A DNA stretch of 64,000 nucleotides from Zavarzinia marina. GTDB taxonomy: Bacteria; Pseudomonadota; Alphaproteobacteria; Zavarziniales; Zavarziniaceae. The stretch spans positions 310,001-374,000 of the forward strand of contig NZ_JAKGSB010000001.1 in NCBI RefSeq assembly GCF_021568905.1, read 5' to 3'. The position numbers and the translations under genes are program-made. This document shows, one piece after another, positions 8,657 to 17,853 of this stretch; position 1 is the stretch's first letter, and each line of letters opens with the position of its first letter. Under the pieces are notes generated by a model that worked only from the letters and a program-made list of their open reading frames with translations, was not told the DNA's origin and searched no databases.

Positions 8657-10063
8657 CTAGTCCTTGTCGGGCCCGAGCATGGTGCCGGGGTCCAGCAGCG
8701 CGTCGAGACGCGCCTCGTCGATCAGACCCAGTTCGAGGGCGGCCTCGCGCAGAGTCTGGTTGTGGGTGTGGGCGTGCTTGGCGATCTTCGCCGCGTTGTC
8801 GTAGCCGATCTCGGGGGCGAGCGCGGTCACCAGCATCAGGGAGCGGCGGACACTCTCGTCCAGCTTCGCCGCATTGGCGGTCGCGCCGATGACGCAGCGA
8901 TCGGCGAAGGATCGCGCGGCATCGCCGAGCAGGGCGATCGACTGCAGGAGGGCCGCGCCGATCACCGGCTTGAACACGTTCAGCTCGAAATGGCCCTGGG
9001 TGGCGGCGAAGGCGATGGTGGCGTGATTGCCGACCACCCTTGTCGCGACCATGGTCAGGGCTTCGGCCTGGGTCGGGTTCACCTTGCCCGGCATGATGGA
9101 GGAGCCGGGCTCGTTCTCCGGCAGGGACAATTCCCCGAGGCCGGAACGCGGGCCTGAACCCATGAGGCGGATGTCGCTGGCGATCTTGAAACAGGCGATG
9201 GCCGCGACCTCGACGGCGGCCGACAGGGCCGCCGTGGCCTCATGGCCCGCCAGCGCCGCGAATTTGTTCGGGGCGGAGCGGAAGGGAATGCCGGTCAGCA
9301 GCGCCAGTTCCGCCGCCACCTTCTCCGCGAAGCCGGCGGCGGCATTCAGCCCGGTGCCGACGGCGGTGCCGCCCTGGGCAAGGTCGAGGACACCGTCCAG
9401 CGCGTGCTCGATACCGTGGATGGCGAAGGAAAGCTGCGCGGCATAGCCGCCGAATTCCTGGCCCAGGGTCAAGGGCACGGCATCCTGCAGATGGGTGCGC
9501 CCCATCTTCACCAGATGCGCCCATTCGAGGGCTTTTTGGGCCAGCGCTTCCTGCAGATGGCGCAGGCCCGGCAGCAGGCGATGGCTCACCTGCTCGGCGG
9601 CGGCGACATGGATCGCGGTCGGGAAGCAATCGTTCGACGACTGGCCGTGGTTCACATGGTCGTTGGGATGCACCGGCGATTTGGCGCCGCGCGCGCCGCC
9701 CAGCGCGTCGTTGGCCAGATTGGCGATCACCTCGTTGACGTTCATGTTGCTCTGGGTGCCGGAGCCGGTCTGCCACACCACCAGGGGGAATTCGGCGTCG
9801 TGCTTGCCGGCCGCGACCTCGGCGGCGGCATCGGCGATGGCGGCGGCGAGCGGGGCGGGGATCTTGCCCGTGGCACCGTTCACCCGGGCGGCCGCCTGTT
9901 TCACCAGGGCGAGGCCGCGGATGATCGGCGTCGGCATGCGCTCGGCCGCGCGGTCGCCGATCGGGAAATTCATAAGGCTGCGTTGCGTGTTCGCACCCCA
10001 CAGGCGATCGGCCGGCACCTCGATCGGGCCGAAGCTGTCGCGTTCCGTGCGGGTATTGCCCAT
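8657..10063 (-). CDS. fumC: Class II fumarate hydratase
   Basis: About 468 residues of the fumarase/aspartase superfamily, catalysing the reversible hydration of fumarate to L-malate in the TCA cycle without an iron-sulfur cluster. The signature GSSIMPGKVNP is present, as are the active-site blocks SGTQSNMNVNE and TAIHVA. The length matches E. coli FumC. An in-frame ATG exists at 10075, but the GGAGGA that it contains lies six bases upstream of the ATG at 10063, so 10063 is the better start. A second, unrelated fumarase of class I lies at 14878-16500. Confidence 0.97.
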   Translation of the reverse strand: MGNTRTERDSFGPIEVPADRLWGANTQRSLMNFPIGDRAAERMPTPIIRGLALVKQAAARVNGATGKIPAPLAAAIADAAAEVAAGKHDAEFPLVVWQTGSGTQSNMNVNEVIANLANDALGGARGAKSPVHPNDHVNHGQSSNDCFPTAIHVAAAEQVSHRLLPGLRHLQEALAQKALEWAHLVKMGRTHLQDAVPLTLGQEFGGYAAQLSFAIHGIEHALDGVLDLAQGGTAVGTGLNAAAGFAEKVAAELALLTGIPFRSAPNKFAALAGHEATAALSAAVEVAAIACFKIASDIRLMGSGPRSGLGELSLPENEPGSSIMPGKVNPTQAEALTMVATRVVGNHATIAFAATQGHFELNVFKPVIGAALLQSIALLGDAARSFADRCVIGATANAAKLDESVRRSLMLVTALAPEIGYDNAAKIAKHAHTHNQTLREAALELGLIDEARLDALLDPGTMLGPDKD

Positions 10064-10148
10064 TAGATCCTCCATATGGACGGTTGAATGGTAGCGTCCT
10101 TGAGCGACGCTTCCGTGTCAGTCACGGACAAAGAAGAAGGTAGGGGGG

Positions 10149-10808
10149 ATGGCCCGGCACATTCAGATCGTCTTGTCCAATCCCGCAAGCGGTGATCGGG
10201 ATCGCGAATACAACGAATGGTACGATGGACAGCATATCCCGGACCTCATGGGTCTGAAGGGCTTCGTCGGCGCAACCCGATACCGTGTGGTGCTGCCTTT
10301 CGCCGGCAAGGCACCCTGGTCCTATATGGTGCTCTACGAACTCGAAACCGAGGATCTTTCGGCCATGCTGGCCGAATTGGTCGATGCCCATGGCGACGGG
10401 CGGATCGCCGTCTCCGACGTCCTCGATCCCGCGAGCCTGACCGCCCTGGTATTCAGCCCGGTCGCGGCCTTCCAGGGTACGCCGGGTCATCGCCGGCAAT
10501 TGTTCGTCGCTCTCTCGAAACCGAGCGAGGGGCGGGAGGATGAATTCAACACCTGGTACGACGGTCGGCACGTGCCGGACGTGATCGCCATCGACGGGAT
10601 CTTCGGAGCGGAACGCTTCAAGCTGGCGATTCCCTTCCTGGATCCCATCGGTCTTGGCGAACGCTATCTGGCGGTCTACGACGTCGACTGCCCCGACCTT
10701 CGCGATCTCGCCGCCCGGGTGGCGGCGGATGCGCGCTCGGGCAGGGCCGTGATGTCGGACGCGATCGACATGAAGAGCCTGACGGCCTTCTTCCTGGAGC
10801 CGGTCTGA
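10149..10808 (+). CDS. Duplicated dimeric alpha/beta-barrel (EthD-like) protein
   Basis: A 219-residue protein made of two similar halves. EYNEWYDGQHIPDLMGLKGF in the first half corresponds to EFNTWYDGRHVPDVIAIDGI in the second, each followed by a conserved GA.R(Y/F) strand and a PF end. The N-terminal strands (HIQIVLSNP; QLFVALSKP) also match. This is the pattern of ferredoxin-like dimeric alpha/beta barrels (EthD/ABM-type), here a tandem single-chain version. The function is unknown; relatives act in degradation of, or isomerisation within, small organic compounds. The gene stands alone, divergent from fumC and convergent with the PucR regulator. Confidence 0.7.
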   Translation: MARHIQIVLSNPASGDRDREYNEWYDGQHIPDLMGLKGFVGATRYRVVLPFAGKAPWSYMVLYELETEDLSAMLAELVDAHGDGRIAVSDVLDPASLTALVFSPVAAFQGTPGHRRQLFVALSKPSEGREDEFNTWYDGRHVPDVIAIDGIFGAERFKLAIPFLDPIGLGERYLAVYDVDCPDLRDLAARVAADARSGRAVMSDAIDMKSLTAFFLEPV

Positions 10809-10822
10809 CCCGCCTTCAAGAC

Positions 10823-10853
10823 GTCGTCATCCAGGCGAAGGCTGGGATGACGA
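10823..10853. repeat. Degenerate copy of the CATCCCGGCGAAGGCC-type intergenic inverted repeat
   Basis: GTCGTCATCC (10823-10832) and GGATGACGAC (10844-10853) are perfect arms around AGGCGAAGGCT. The sequence is a variant of the element at 38114-38200. It lies between two convergent genes, where it could also terminate transcription. Confidence 0.65.
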
Positions 10854-10866
10854 CGCATTGGGGGGC

Positions 10867-12084
10867 TCAATCCGGCACGCCGAAGATGCCGACGAGGTGG
10901 AGCGCCAGTTCGAGGTTCAGGCGGCGTTCGCCGACGGGGCGGCCGAGGTCCTGCTCGATCTGCTCGAGGCGGTAGCGCACCGTGTTGTGATGCAGGCCGA
11001 GGGCGGCGGCGGCGGAGCGGTAGTTGCAATTGGCGGCATAGAAGGCGTCGAGGGTCTGGCGCTGGCGCCGGGCCGTGGCGCCCGTGCCGGCCAGGGAGCC
11101 CAACTCCTCCTTGATGAAGGTGTCGATCCGCGCCGGATCGGCGGAGCATAGCGCCGCGACACTGACCTCCTCGAAGAAGAGGGCGGCGCCTTCCGCCGAT
11201 TTCGCCCGTTCGGCAACGCGAAGGGCGTCGAGCGCGTCGCGATGGCTGCGCGCGAACCCCTCGATCCCGGCCCCCGGCCGGCCGATGCCGGCGAAGATGC
11301 CGGCATGGCGGGGCAGGCGCCCGCGCTGTACGGCGGGGCGAACCGTCAGCCAGCACCAGCTCGTCCGCGTGTCGACCCGCACCATCAGGCTGTGCTCGGC
11401 GCGCAGCACTTCCGCCCAGTCCTGGGCGACCGCCTCCATCGGAACGGCGCCGCGCGGTCGGCGCGGGTCTTCGGTCAGGACGATCGCGACATGGCGCCCG
11501 CGCAGGGGATAGCCGATGCGGGCCGAGGCGGCATCGGCGTCGACGGCGGGATCGTCCAGCACGCGGCGGATGCCTTCGACCAGGGTGAAGGAGCGTTCGC
11601 GCGCGATCCTTTCCAGCTCGCGCCGATGTTCCTCCGACAGGCGCGAGGTGACGAGGTCGAGCCAGGCCAGCATGTAGGCGGTGCCGGCCTTGACCACCGC
11701 GACCGCCTCGTGCCCGCGCGGGCCATGGTCGCCGACCGCATCGGCCCAGATGTCGATCAGCCGCTGCATGCCGATCGGATAGGCGCGGAAGACGAAGGTG
11801 CCGGACACGCCCAGCTTCACCAGGTCGCGCGTCAGGGCCATGACCTCTTCCGAGGGCACGATGGCGTCGCTCGGCTCGCCCCGCCTGAGATTGTCGAAGA
11901 TGCTGGCGATATTCGCCCGGCACGTCACCCGCACCGTCTGCGCGACCGCGTCGCCGCCGACCTCGGGCATGCGGGCGGTGATATGCGCCGCGACGGCATC
12001 GCCGATGTCGCGGGCGGCCGGCGCCAGCACGGTGGCGACCTTGCACACCCAGTGCCGAATGTCGGCCTCGTCTTTCGTCGCCAT
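10867..12084 (-). CDS. PucR/CdaR-type helix-turn-helix transcriptional regulator
   Basis: A 405-residue regulator. The C-terminal domain (YRSAAAALGLHHNTVRYRLE, then QIEQDLGRPV) is the PucR-type helix-turn-helix, placed at the end of the protein as in CdaR/PucR members. The middle matches the degenerate GGDEF-like region of the family, and the N-terminal ~160 residues are a helical sensor-like domain. It is divergent from the monooxygenase-esterase gene at 12221, with 136 bases between. It therefore probably activates that gene in response to its substrate; this is inference from position. A CGCCAT/ATGGCG palindrome begins three bases before its start codon. Confidence 0.87.
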   Translation of the reverse strand: MATKDEADIRHWVCKVATVLAPAARDIGDAVAAHITARMPEVGGDAVAQTVRVTCRANIASIFDNLRRGEPSDAIVPSEEVMALTRDLVKLGVSGTFVFRAYPIGMQRLIDIWADAVGDHGPRGHEAVAVVKAGTAYMLAWLDLVTSRLSEEHRRELERIARERSFTLVEGIRRVLDDPAVDADAASARIGYPLRGRHVAIVLTEDPRRPRGAVPMEAVAQDWAEVLRAEHSLMVRVDTRTSWCWLTVRPAVQRGRLPRHAGIFAGIGRPGAGIEGFARSHRDALDALRVAERAKSAEGAALFFEEVSVAALCSADPARIDTFIKEELGSLAGTGATARRQRQTLDAFYAANCNYRSAAAALGLHHNTVRYRLEQIEQDLGRPVGERRLNLELALHLVGIFGVPD

Positions 12085-12086
12085 AA

Positions 12087-12102
12087 CGCCATGACTATGG
12101 CG
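12087..12102. promoter_or_regulatory. Candidate operator of the PucR-type regulator
   Basis: CGCCAT and ATGGCG form a perfect inverted repeat around GACT, directly upstream of the regulator start codon in the divergent intergenic region. It may serve autoregulation or control of the monooxygenase-esterase gene. Confidence 0.35.
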
Positions 12103-12220
12103 CCTTTACGCCAATTGGTCAAAGGCGGCCTTTGCTTCTATCCATTCGCCCGAAGACGGCACGGGGGATTTTTGTCAGATTTTTCCAACTAAGAGCAAAA
12201 AACAGTGGGAGGAGGTCGAA

Positions 12221-14815
12221 ATGGCCGTGAATTACGATGTCGTCGTCGTTGGTGCAGGCTTTTCCGGTTTGTACGCAATGCACAAATTCCGTGACCAGAT
12301 GGGACTGAAGGTCAAGGGCTTCGAGGCCGCCGGCGGCCCGGGCGGCACCTGGTGGTGGAACCGCTATCCCGGGGCACGCTGCGACATCGAATCCCTCCAT
12401 TATTCCTATTCCTTCTCGGAAGAGATCCAGAAGCGCTGGCAATGGTCGGAACGTTTCGCGGCCCAGCCCGAAATCCTCTCCTATCTCGAATTCGTCGCCG
12501 ACACCCTGGACCTGCGGAAGGACTTCACCTTCGACATCCGTGTGACCAGTGCCGTCTGGGACGACGAGGCGCATCGCTGGACGATCACCACCAATGACGG
12601 CGCGGCCTGCACCACCCGCTTCCTGATCGCCGCCAGCGGCAATCTCTCCATCCCCAAGCCGCCGGACTTCGAGGGCATCGAGGATTTCGCGGGCGAGGTC
12701 TATACCACCAGCCAATGGCCCCACCACGAGGTCGACCTGAAGGGCAAGCGCGTCGCCGTCATCGGTACCGGCTCGACCGGCATTCAGGTGATCCAGGAGG
12801 TGGCCAAGCAGGCGGCCCATATGACCGTGTTCCAGCGCACGGCCAATTTCGCCCTGCCCCTTGGCAATGAGGAGATCGAGCCGGAGCGCCGGGCCTGGAT
12901 CTCGGAAAACCACGCGCAGCTTCGCGCCGGCTGCCGCGAGAGCTTCATGGGCATTCCCTTCGAGCCGCCGGAGGTTTCGGGCGCCATGGTCCCGGCCGAA
13001 CAGCGCCATGCCAAATACGAGAAATTGTGGTCGGGCGGCGGCTGGCCGCTGCTGGTCTGTTCCTATGCCGACGTATTGTCGGACCAGGCGATCAACGACG
13101 ATCTGGCGGATTTCGTGCGCGGCAAGATCCGCGACCGGGTGAAGGATCCCAAGGTCGCCGACCTGCTCTGCCCCAAGGATCACCCGATCGCCACGAAGCG
13201 TCTCGCCTTCGAGAGCGATTATTTCGACGTCTTCAATCAGGACAATGTCGATCTCGTCGATCTGCGCTCGACGCCGATCGTGCGCCTGTCGAGGACCGGG
13301 ATCGTGACGACCGAGAAGGAATATCCGATCGACGTGCTGATCGTCGCCATCGGCTTCGACGCGGCGACCGGCCCGCTGGTCCACATGGGCCTGACCGGGC
13401 GCGGCGGCGTCACCCTGGCCGAGCGCTGGAAGGACGGGCCGCGCAACTATCTGGGGATCGCCATGCACGATTTCCCCAATCTCTTCACCATCACCGGCCC
13501 GACCAGTGCTGTCGCCCTCTACAACAACCCCCTCGCGATCGAGGATCACGTGGACCTGGCGGCGGATGCCGTCCGCTACACCCTGGCGAATGACGCCGAG
13601 ACCATCGAGGCGACGGCCGAGGCGGAGGACCGCTGGGCGACCATCGTCCACGGTCTGCTGCACATGACGCTCTTCCCCAAGGCGAACTCCTGGTACATGG
13701 GCGCCAATGTCGAGGGCAAGCGCGTCGCGACCTATATCTTCATCGGTTCGGCCCAGCTCTATCGCACCATGACCGGCGAAGTGCAGTCGACCGGTTACGG
13801 CGGTTTCGCCGTCGGCAAGGCGCGCAACGGCCTGCCGCCCATGATGAAGCTGGATCCGGCGGTGACCGCCCTGCTCGGCGTCCTGATGGGGCAGGGGGCG
13901 AAGCCGCTGCACGACTGCACGGTCGAGGAAACGCGGGCCGTGGTCGACAGTTTCTCCATGCTTCAGGGCGCGGCGCGCGACGTCGACGTGGTCGAGACGA
14001 CCTATCCCTCGGCGGGCGCCGACCGGGCGGTGCGGATCTATCGCCCCGACCGTCCGGGGCCGCTGCCGGTCGTCGTCTTCTACCATGGCGGCGGTTTCAT
14101 CGCCGGCAGCCTGGATATGGCGGACAAGCCGTGCCGGGCGCTGGCCGAGGATCTCGGCGCCATCGTGGTCGCTCCTTCCTATCGCCTGGCGCCGGAGAAT
14201 CCGTTCCCGGCGGCGACCGACGACACATTCGCGGCGCTGTGCTGGACGGCGGCCCATATCGCCACCTATGGCGGGGATCCCAGCCGGATCGCGGTTTCGG
14301 GCGAGAGCGCGGGCGGGCTTCTGGCCGCCGTCGCCGCGCTTCGGGCAAGGGACGAGGGCGGGCCCAGGTTGACGGCCCAGGTGCTGATCACACCCGCCAT
14401 CGACGGGCAGTCGAAGACCGCGTCCAAGGTCGAGTTCTCGGAAGGCCCGATCCTCTCCGCCCGGGCGGCGGAAGGCATGTTCGCCGCCTATATGGGCGAG
14501 GGAGGTGATTTCTCCTCGCCCCTGGCGTCGCCGGTCAATGCCAAGTCGCTGGCGGGCCTGCCGCCGGCCCTGGTGCTGTCGGCGGAATGCGACCCGCTGC
14601 GCGACGAGGGGGAGATCTATGCCAGGCAGCTCGCCGCCGCCGGTATCGAGGTCAAGGCGATCCGTCTCGACGGGCTGGTCCATGCGACCCTCAGCATGGC
14701 CGGCGTGATCCCGCGGGCGCGCGAGATCACCGAGCACATGCAGGCGTTCCTGGATGCGGCATTCCTGCAGGCCCGCGTGAAGGCAACGCCGCAGGCCACG
14801 GTCGCGGCGCAGTAA
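12221..14815 (+). CDS. Baeyer-Villiger-type flavin monooxygenase fused to an alpha/beta-hydrolase esterase
   Basis: An 864-residue two-enzyme protein. Residues 1-~540 are a flavoprotein monooxygenase: the FAD Rossmann motif GAGFSG near residue 11, the GGTWWWNRYPGARCD block typical of Baeyer-Villiger enzymes, and the NADPH motif GTGSTG near residue 181. The family fingerprint FxGxxxHxxxWP is present as FAGEVYTTSQWP (156-167), with Thr162 in place of His. Residues ~590-864 are a hormone-sensitive-lipase-family esterase with the HGGG oxyanion motif near 621, the GESAG nucleophile elbow, Asp in ECDPLRD and His821. The fusion should turn a ketone into an ester and then cleave it. A strong AGGAGG precedes the ATG; the divergent PucR-type gene is the likely regulator. 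Confidence 0.9.
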   Translation: MAVNYDVVVVGAGFSGLYAMHKFRDQMGLKVKGFEAAGGPGGTWWWNRYPGARCDIESLHYSYSFSEEIQKRWQWSERFAAQPEILSYLEFVADTLDLRKDFTFDIRVTSAVWDDEAHRWTITTNDGAACTTRFLIAASGNLSIPKPPDFEGIEDFAGEVYTTSQWPHHEVDLKGKRVAVIGTGSTGIQVIQEVAKQAAHMTVFQRTANFALPLGNEEIEPERRAWISENHAQLRAGCRESFMGIPFEPPEVSGAMVPAEQRHAKYEKLWSGGGWPLLVCSYADVLSDQAINDDLADFVRGKIRDRVKDPKVADLLCPKDHPIATKRLAFESDYFDVFNQDNVDLVDLRSTPIVRLSRTGIVTTEKEYPIDVLIVAIGFDAATGPLVHMGLTGRGGVTLAERWKDGPRNYLGIAMHDFPNLFTITGPTSAVALYNNPLAIEDHVDLAADAVRYTLANDAETIEATAEAEDRWATIVHGLLHMTLFPKANSWYMGANVEGKRVATYIFIGSAQLYRTMTGEVQSTGYGGFAVGKARNGLPPMMKLDPAVTALLGVLMGQGAKPLHDCTVEETRAVVDSFSMLQGAARDVDVVETTYPSAGADRAVRIYRPDRPGPLPVVVFYHGGGFIAGSLDMADKPCRALAEDLGAIVVAPSYRLAPENPFPAATDDTFAALCWTAAHIATYGGDPSRIAVSGESAGGLLAAVAALRARDEGGPRLTAQVLITPAIDGQSKTASKVEFSEGPILSARAAEGMFAAYMGEGGDFSSPLASPVNAKSLAGLPPALVLSAECDPLRDEGEIYARQLAAAGIEVKAIRLDGLVHATLSMAGVIPRAREITEHMQAFLDAAFLQARVKATPQATVAAQ

Positions 14816-14829
14816 ACAAGCAAAAAGAA

Positions 14830-14862
14830 GGGGCGCGGCGTCCGGTCGGACCGCCGCGCCCC
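14830..14862. terminator. Bidirectional intrinsic terminator
   Basis: GGGGCGCGGCG (14830-14840) pairs with CGCCGCGCCCC (14852-14862), an 11-bp perfect stem with an 11-base loop. An A-rich stretch precedes it and TTTCGCGTTTT follows. It separates the convergent monooxygenase-esterase and class I fumarase genes. Confidence 0.8.
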
Positions 14863-14877
14863 TTTCGCGTTTTCAGG

Positions 14878-16500
14878 TCACATCAGGTTGGCGAAGAAGT
14901 CGTTGCCCTTGTCGTCGACCACGATGAAGGCGGGGAAATTCTCCACCTCGATCTTCCAGACCGCTTCCATGCCGAGTTCGGGATATTCCAGCACCTCGAC
15001 CTTGCGGATGCAGTTCTGCGCCAGGATCGCCGCCGGCCCGCCGATCGAGCCCAGATAGAAGCCGCTGTGCGCCTTGCAGGCATCGGTCACCTGCTTCGAG
15101 CGGTTGCCCTTGGCCAGCATGACCATGGAACCGCCGGCCGCCTGGAACTGCTCGACGTAACTATCCATGCGCCCCGCCGTGGTCGGCCCGAAGGAGCCGG
15201 AGGCAAAGCCCGTCGGCGTCTTGGCCGGGCCGGCGTAATAGACCGGGTGGTCCTTGATGTATTGGGGCAGGCCGTCGCCGGCGTCGAGCCGTTCCTTCAG
15301 CTTGGCGTGGGCGATGTCGCGCGCCACGATCATCGGCCCGCTGAGCGACAGGCGGGTGCGGATCGGATATTGGCTGAGGGTCTTCAGGATCTCGGCCATG
15401 GGCTTGTTCAGGTCGATCTGGACGACCTCGCCCTCGAGATCGTCATGGGTGACCTCGGGCAGATATTTCGCGGGATCGTGCTCCAGATCCTCCAGGAAGA
15501 CGCCGTCCCTGGTGATCTTGCCCAGGATCTGGCGATCGGCGGAGCAGGAGACGCCGATGCCGACCGGGCAGGAGGCGCCGTGGCGCGGCAGGCGGATGAC
15601 GCGGACGTCGTGGCAGAAATACTTGCCGCCGAACTGGGCGCCGATGCCGGACATCTGGGTCAGCTTGTGGATCTCGGCCTCGAGCTCGCGGTCGCGGAAG
15701 GCGCGGCCGAGCTCGTTGCCGCTGGTCGGCAGATCGTCGAGATATTTGCACGACGCCAGTTTCACCGTCTTCAGGTTCAATTCGGCCGAGGTGCCGCCGA
15801 TGACGATCGCCAGGTGATAGGGCGGGCAGGCGGCGGTGCCGAGCGTCTTGATCTTCGCCTCGACGAATTTCAGCAGGGAAGCCGGGTTCAGCAGCGCCTT
15901 GGTCTCCTGATAGAGATAGGTCTTGTTGGCCGAACCGCCGCCCTTGGCGACGAAGAGGAATTTATACTCGTCGCCCGGCGTCGCGTAGAGGTCGATCTGG
16001 GCCGGCAGATTGTTGCCGGTGTTCTTCTCGCGATACATGTCGAGGGGCGCCATCTGGGAATAGCGCAGGTTGGTCTCGGTATAGGTGCGGGCGACCCCGC
16101 GCGAGATCGCTTCCTCGTCCTTGCCGTCGGTCCAGACATATTGGCCGCGCTTGCCCATGACGATGGCCGTGCCCGTGTCCTGGCACGACGGCAGCACCAT
16201 GCCGGCGGCGACATTGGCGTTCTTCAAGAGTTCCAGCGCCACGAACTTGTCGTTGGGCGAGGCTTCCGCGTCGTCGAGGATCAGGCGCAATTGCGCCAGA
16301 TGGCCGGGGCGCAGCAGATGGGAGACGTCGCGATAGGCGGCGAAGGTCAGGGCCTCGATCGCCTCGGGCGCCACTTCCAGCACGCGCTTGCCGCCGACCA
16401 CGATCTCCTTCACCCCGTCCGAGGTGATCTTGCGCCAGGGCGTCTCCACCTTGTTGGCGGGATCGTGCTCGAACATTTCCTGATAGGCGAACGCCGTCAT
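14878..16500 (-). CDS. Class I (iron-sulfur) fumarate hydratase
   Basis: A 540-residue fumarase of the [4Fe-4S] class, catalysing the same fumarate-to-malate step as FumC but with an oxygen-sensitive cluster. The cluster cysteines are likely those in PSCQDTGT (near residue 133), AACPPYH (near 253) and one of the CPVGIGVSC pair. The N-terminal alpha and C-terminal beta domains are fused, as in the long class I enzymes. The product is full-length, so both fumarase types are intact in this window. It lies downstream of sspB on the same strand with 47 bases between, so cotranscription is possible. Confidence 0.95.
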   Translation of the reverse strand: MTAFAYQEMFEHDPANKVETPWRKITSDGVKEIVVGGKRVLEVAPEAIEALTFAAYRDVSHLLRPGHLAQLRLILDDAEASPNDKFVALELLKNANVAAGMVLPSCQDTGTAIVMGKRGQYVWTDGKDEEAISRGVARTYTETNLRYSQMAPLDMYREKNTGNNLPAQIDLYATPGDEYKFLFVAKGGGSANKTYLYQETKALLNPASLLKFVEAKIKTLGTAACPPYHLAIVIGGTSAELNLKTVKLASCKYLDDLPTSGNELGRAFRDRELEAEIHKLTQMSGIGAQFGGKYFCHDVRVIRLPRHGASCPVGIGVSCSADRQILGKITRDGVFLEDLEHDPAKYLPEVTHDDLEGEVVQIDLNKPMAEILKTLSQYPIRTRLSLSGPMIVARDIAHAKLKERLDAGDGLPQYIKDHPVYYAGPAKTPTGFASGSFGPTTAGRMDSYVEQFQAAGGSMVMLAKGNRSKQVTDACKAHSGFYLGSIGGPAAILAQNCIRKVEVLEYPELGMEAVWKIEVENFPAFIVVDDKGNDFFANLM

Positions 16501-16547
16501 GGCCGGAACCTCTGCGCTACGGGTGATAGGGGCGGGCGATTGGCGCC

Positions 16548-17057
16548 TTATTTCTTCCTGAAGGCGTCCAGCGTCAAGACTTCGCCGCGCTTCTCATCCG
16601 AAGGTGGGGTGTCGGTGTCGGGCTTTTCCTCGGTGTCCTCGCGCGGGGTGAAGGCCGCGGGCTCGGCGCCCTGGGCCGCCGGGCGGGGCGCCGCTTCCTC
16701 GCCGGTGGGCTGGAACTGGAGCCCGAACTGGACGGATGGATCGAAGAAGCCGGTCATCGCCGCATAAGGAATTTCAAGGCGTTCCGGCATTTTGTTGAAG
16801 TTGAGCTGGACCTCGAAGCAATCCTCGTGGGCAGCCAGGCCCCAGTATTGATGCTGGAGCACGATGGTCATCTCGTCCGGATAGCGTTCGCGCAGATAGT
16901 CGGGAATGTCGACGCCCGGCGCATTGGACTTGAACGAGAGATAGAGGTGATGGTTGCCGGGCAGGCCCTGCGCCGCCGCGCGCGTCAGGGCCTGACGCAC
17001 CACGCCGCGCAGCGCATCCTGCACCATGCCGCCGTAATTCATGTAATCCTTGGCCAT
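16548..17057 (-). CDS. sspB: SspB family ClpXP adaptor (alphaproteobacterial type)
   Basis: A 169-residue protein with the SspB core: an N-terminal helix ([20 protein letters not shown]), beta strands ([20 protein letters not shown]), and the [12 protein letters not shown] and FEVQLNFN strands that form the ssrA-tag-binding sandwich. An acidic Pro/Glu-rich linker (about residues 115-155) leads to a short C-terminal tail ending LTLDAFRKK, the expected ClpX-docking segment. It delivers ssrA-tagged and other substrates to ClpXP. The N-terminus fits the alphaproteobacterial SspB-alpha form. Confidence 0.93.
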   Translation of the reverse strand: MAKDYMNYGGMVQDALRGVVRQALTRAAAQGLPGNHHLYLSFKSNAPGVDIPDYLRERYPDEMTIVLQHQYWGLAAHEDCFEVQLNFNKMPERLEIPYAAMTGFFDPSVQFGLQFQPTGEEAAPRPAAQGAEPAAFTPREDTEEKPDTDTPPSDEKRGEVLTLDAFRKK

Positions 17058-17173
17058 ACGCTTGACTCGATCCTGAGGTCGCCCTTTCCGTCCAGCCTAT
17101 CGACTGATGGTCCCCCGTTCAATCGAAGAGCCCCCAGACCGGGGGCATGGCGCCATGTGTAGAGGAGTACCCG

Positions 17174-17845
17174 ATGTCCGCTCTCCGTCAGGTCCAGGCC
17201 CGGCCCTATGGCTTTCCCTATGACGGTCCCGTGGTGCCGGCGCGCACCGCGCTGATGGTGATCGACCTTCAGGTCGATTTCCTCTCGCCCGACGGCTATT
17301 TCGCGCTGAAGGGCTACGACCCTTCGCGGCTTCGTGAAATCCTGCCGAACGTGAACCGCCTGATCGGGGTGGCGCGGGCGGCGGGCTGCACCATCGTCCA
17401 CACCCGCCAGGGCTATCGCGCCGATTTCGCCGACATGACGCCCTTCGAGCATTGGCGCCGCGAACGCGCCGGCATGGCGGGCACCAAGGCCTTGCTCCGC
17501 GATCAGCCGGGCTTCGAGATCGTGCCGGAAGTCGATGTCCGTCCCGGCGACGTCATCGTCGACAAGACGGCGAACGGTGCCTTTTCCCATACCGATCTCG
17601 ACACGATCCTGCGCGCCAAGGGGATCGGCTGCCTGATGTTCACCGGCTGCACCACCGACGTCTGCGTGCACACGACCCAGCGCGAAGCCCGCGACCGAAA
17701 TTTCGAATGCCTGCTGATCGAGGATGCCTGCGCCTCCGGCGACGAATACGCCCATGCCGCCGCCATCCACATGACCCAGGTGGAGGACGGCATCTGGGGC
17801 TGCGTCGCCGATACGGCCACGGTGCTGGCCGCGTTCGGCGCGTAG
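17174..17845 (+). CDS. Isochorismatase-family cysteine hydrolase
   Basis: A 223-residue amidohydrolase of the isochorismatase-like fold. The triad is Asp in VIDLQVDF, Lys in DKTANGAF and the nucleophilic Cys in GCTTDVCV. The N-terminal PYGFPYDG segment resembles members that cleave ureido or biuret-type amides, but the exact substrate is not predictable. An in-frame ATG is present at 17147. The one at 17174 is preferred because AGAGGAG lies six bases upstream at 17161-17167. The gene is convergent with the acyltransferase, leaving eight bases between the stops. Confidence 0.9.
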   Translation: MSALRQVQARPYGFPYDGPVVPARTALMVIDLQVDFLSPDGYFALKGYDPSRLREILPNVNRLIGVARAAGCTIVHTRQGYRADFADMTPFEHWRRERAGMAGTKALLRDQPGFEIVPEVDVRPGDVIVDKTANGAFSHTDLDTILRAKGIGCLMFTGCTTDVCVHTTQREARDRNFECLLIEDACASGDEYAHAAAIHMTQVEDGIWGCVADTATVLAAFGA

Positions 17846-17853
17846 GGGGAACG

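Noticed and set aside
12119-14737. An 872-codon open frame on the minus strand
   Set aside because: It lies opposite the monooxygenase-esterase, which has clear FAD, NADPH and esterase motifs. The antisense product is Arg/Gly/Asp-rich without domains.
14587-16767. A 726-codon plus-strand frame over the class I fumarase
   Set aside because: It is a shadow frame. The minus-strand fumarase carries conserved cluster cysteines and the full family length.
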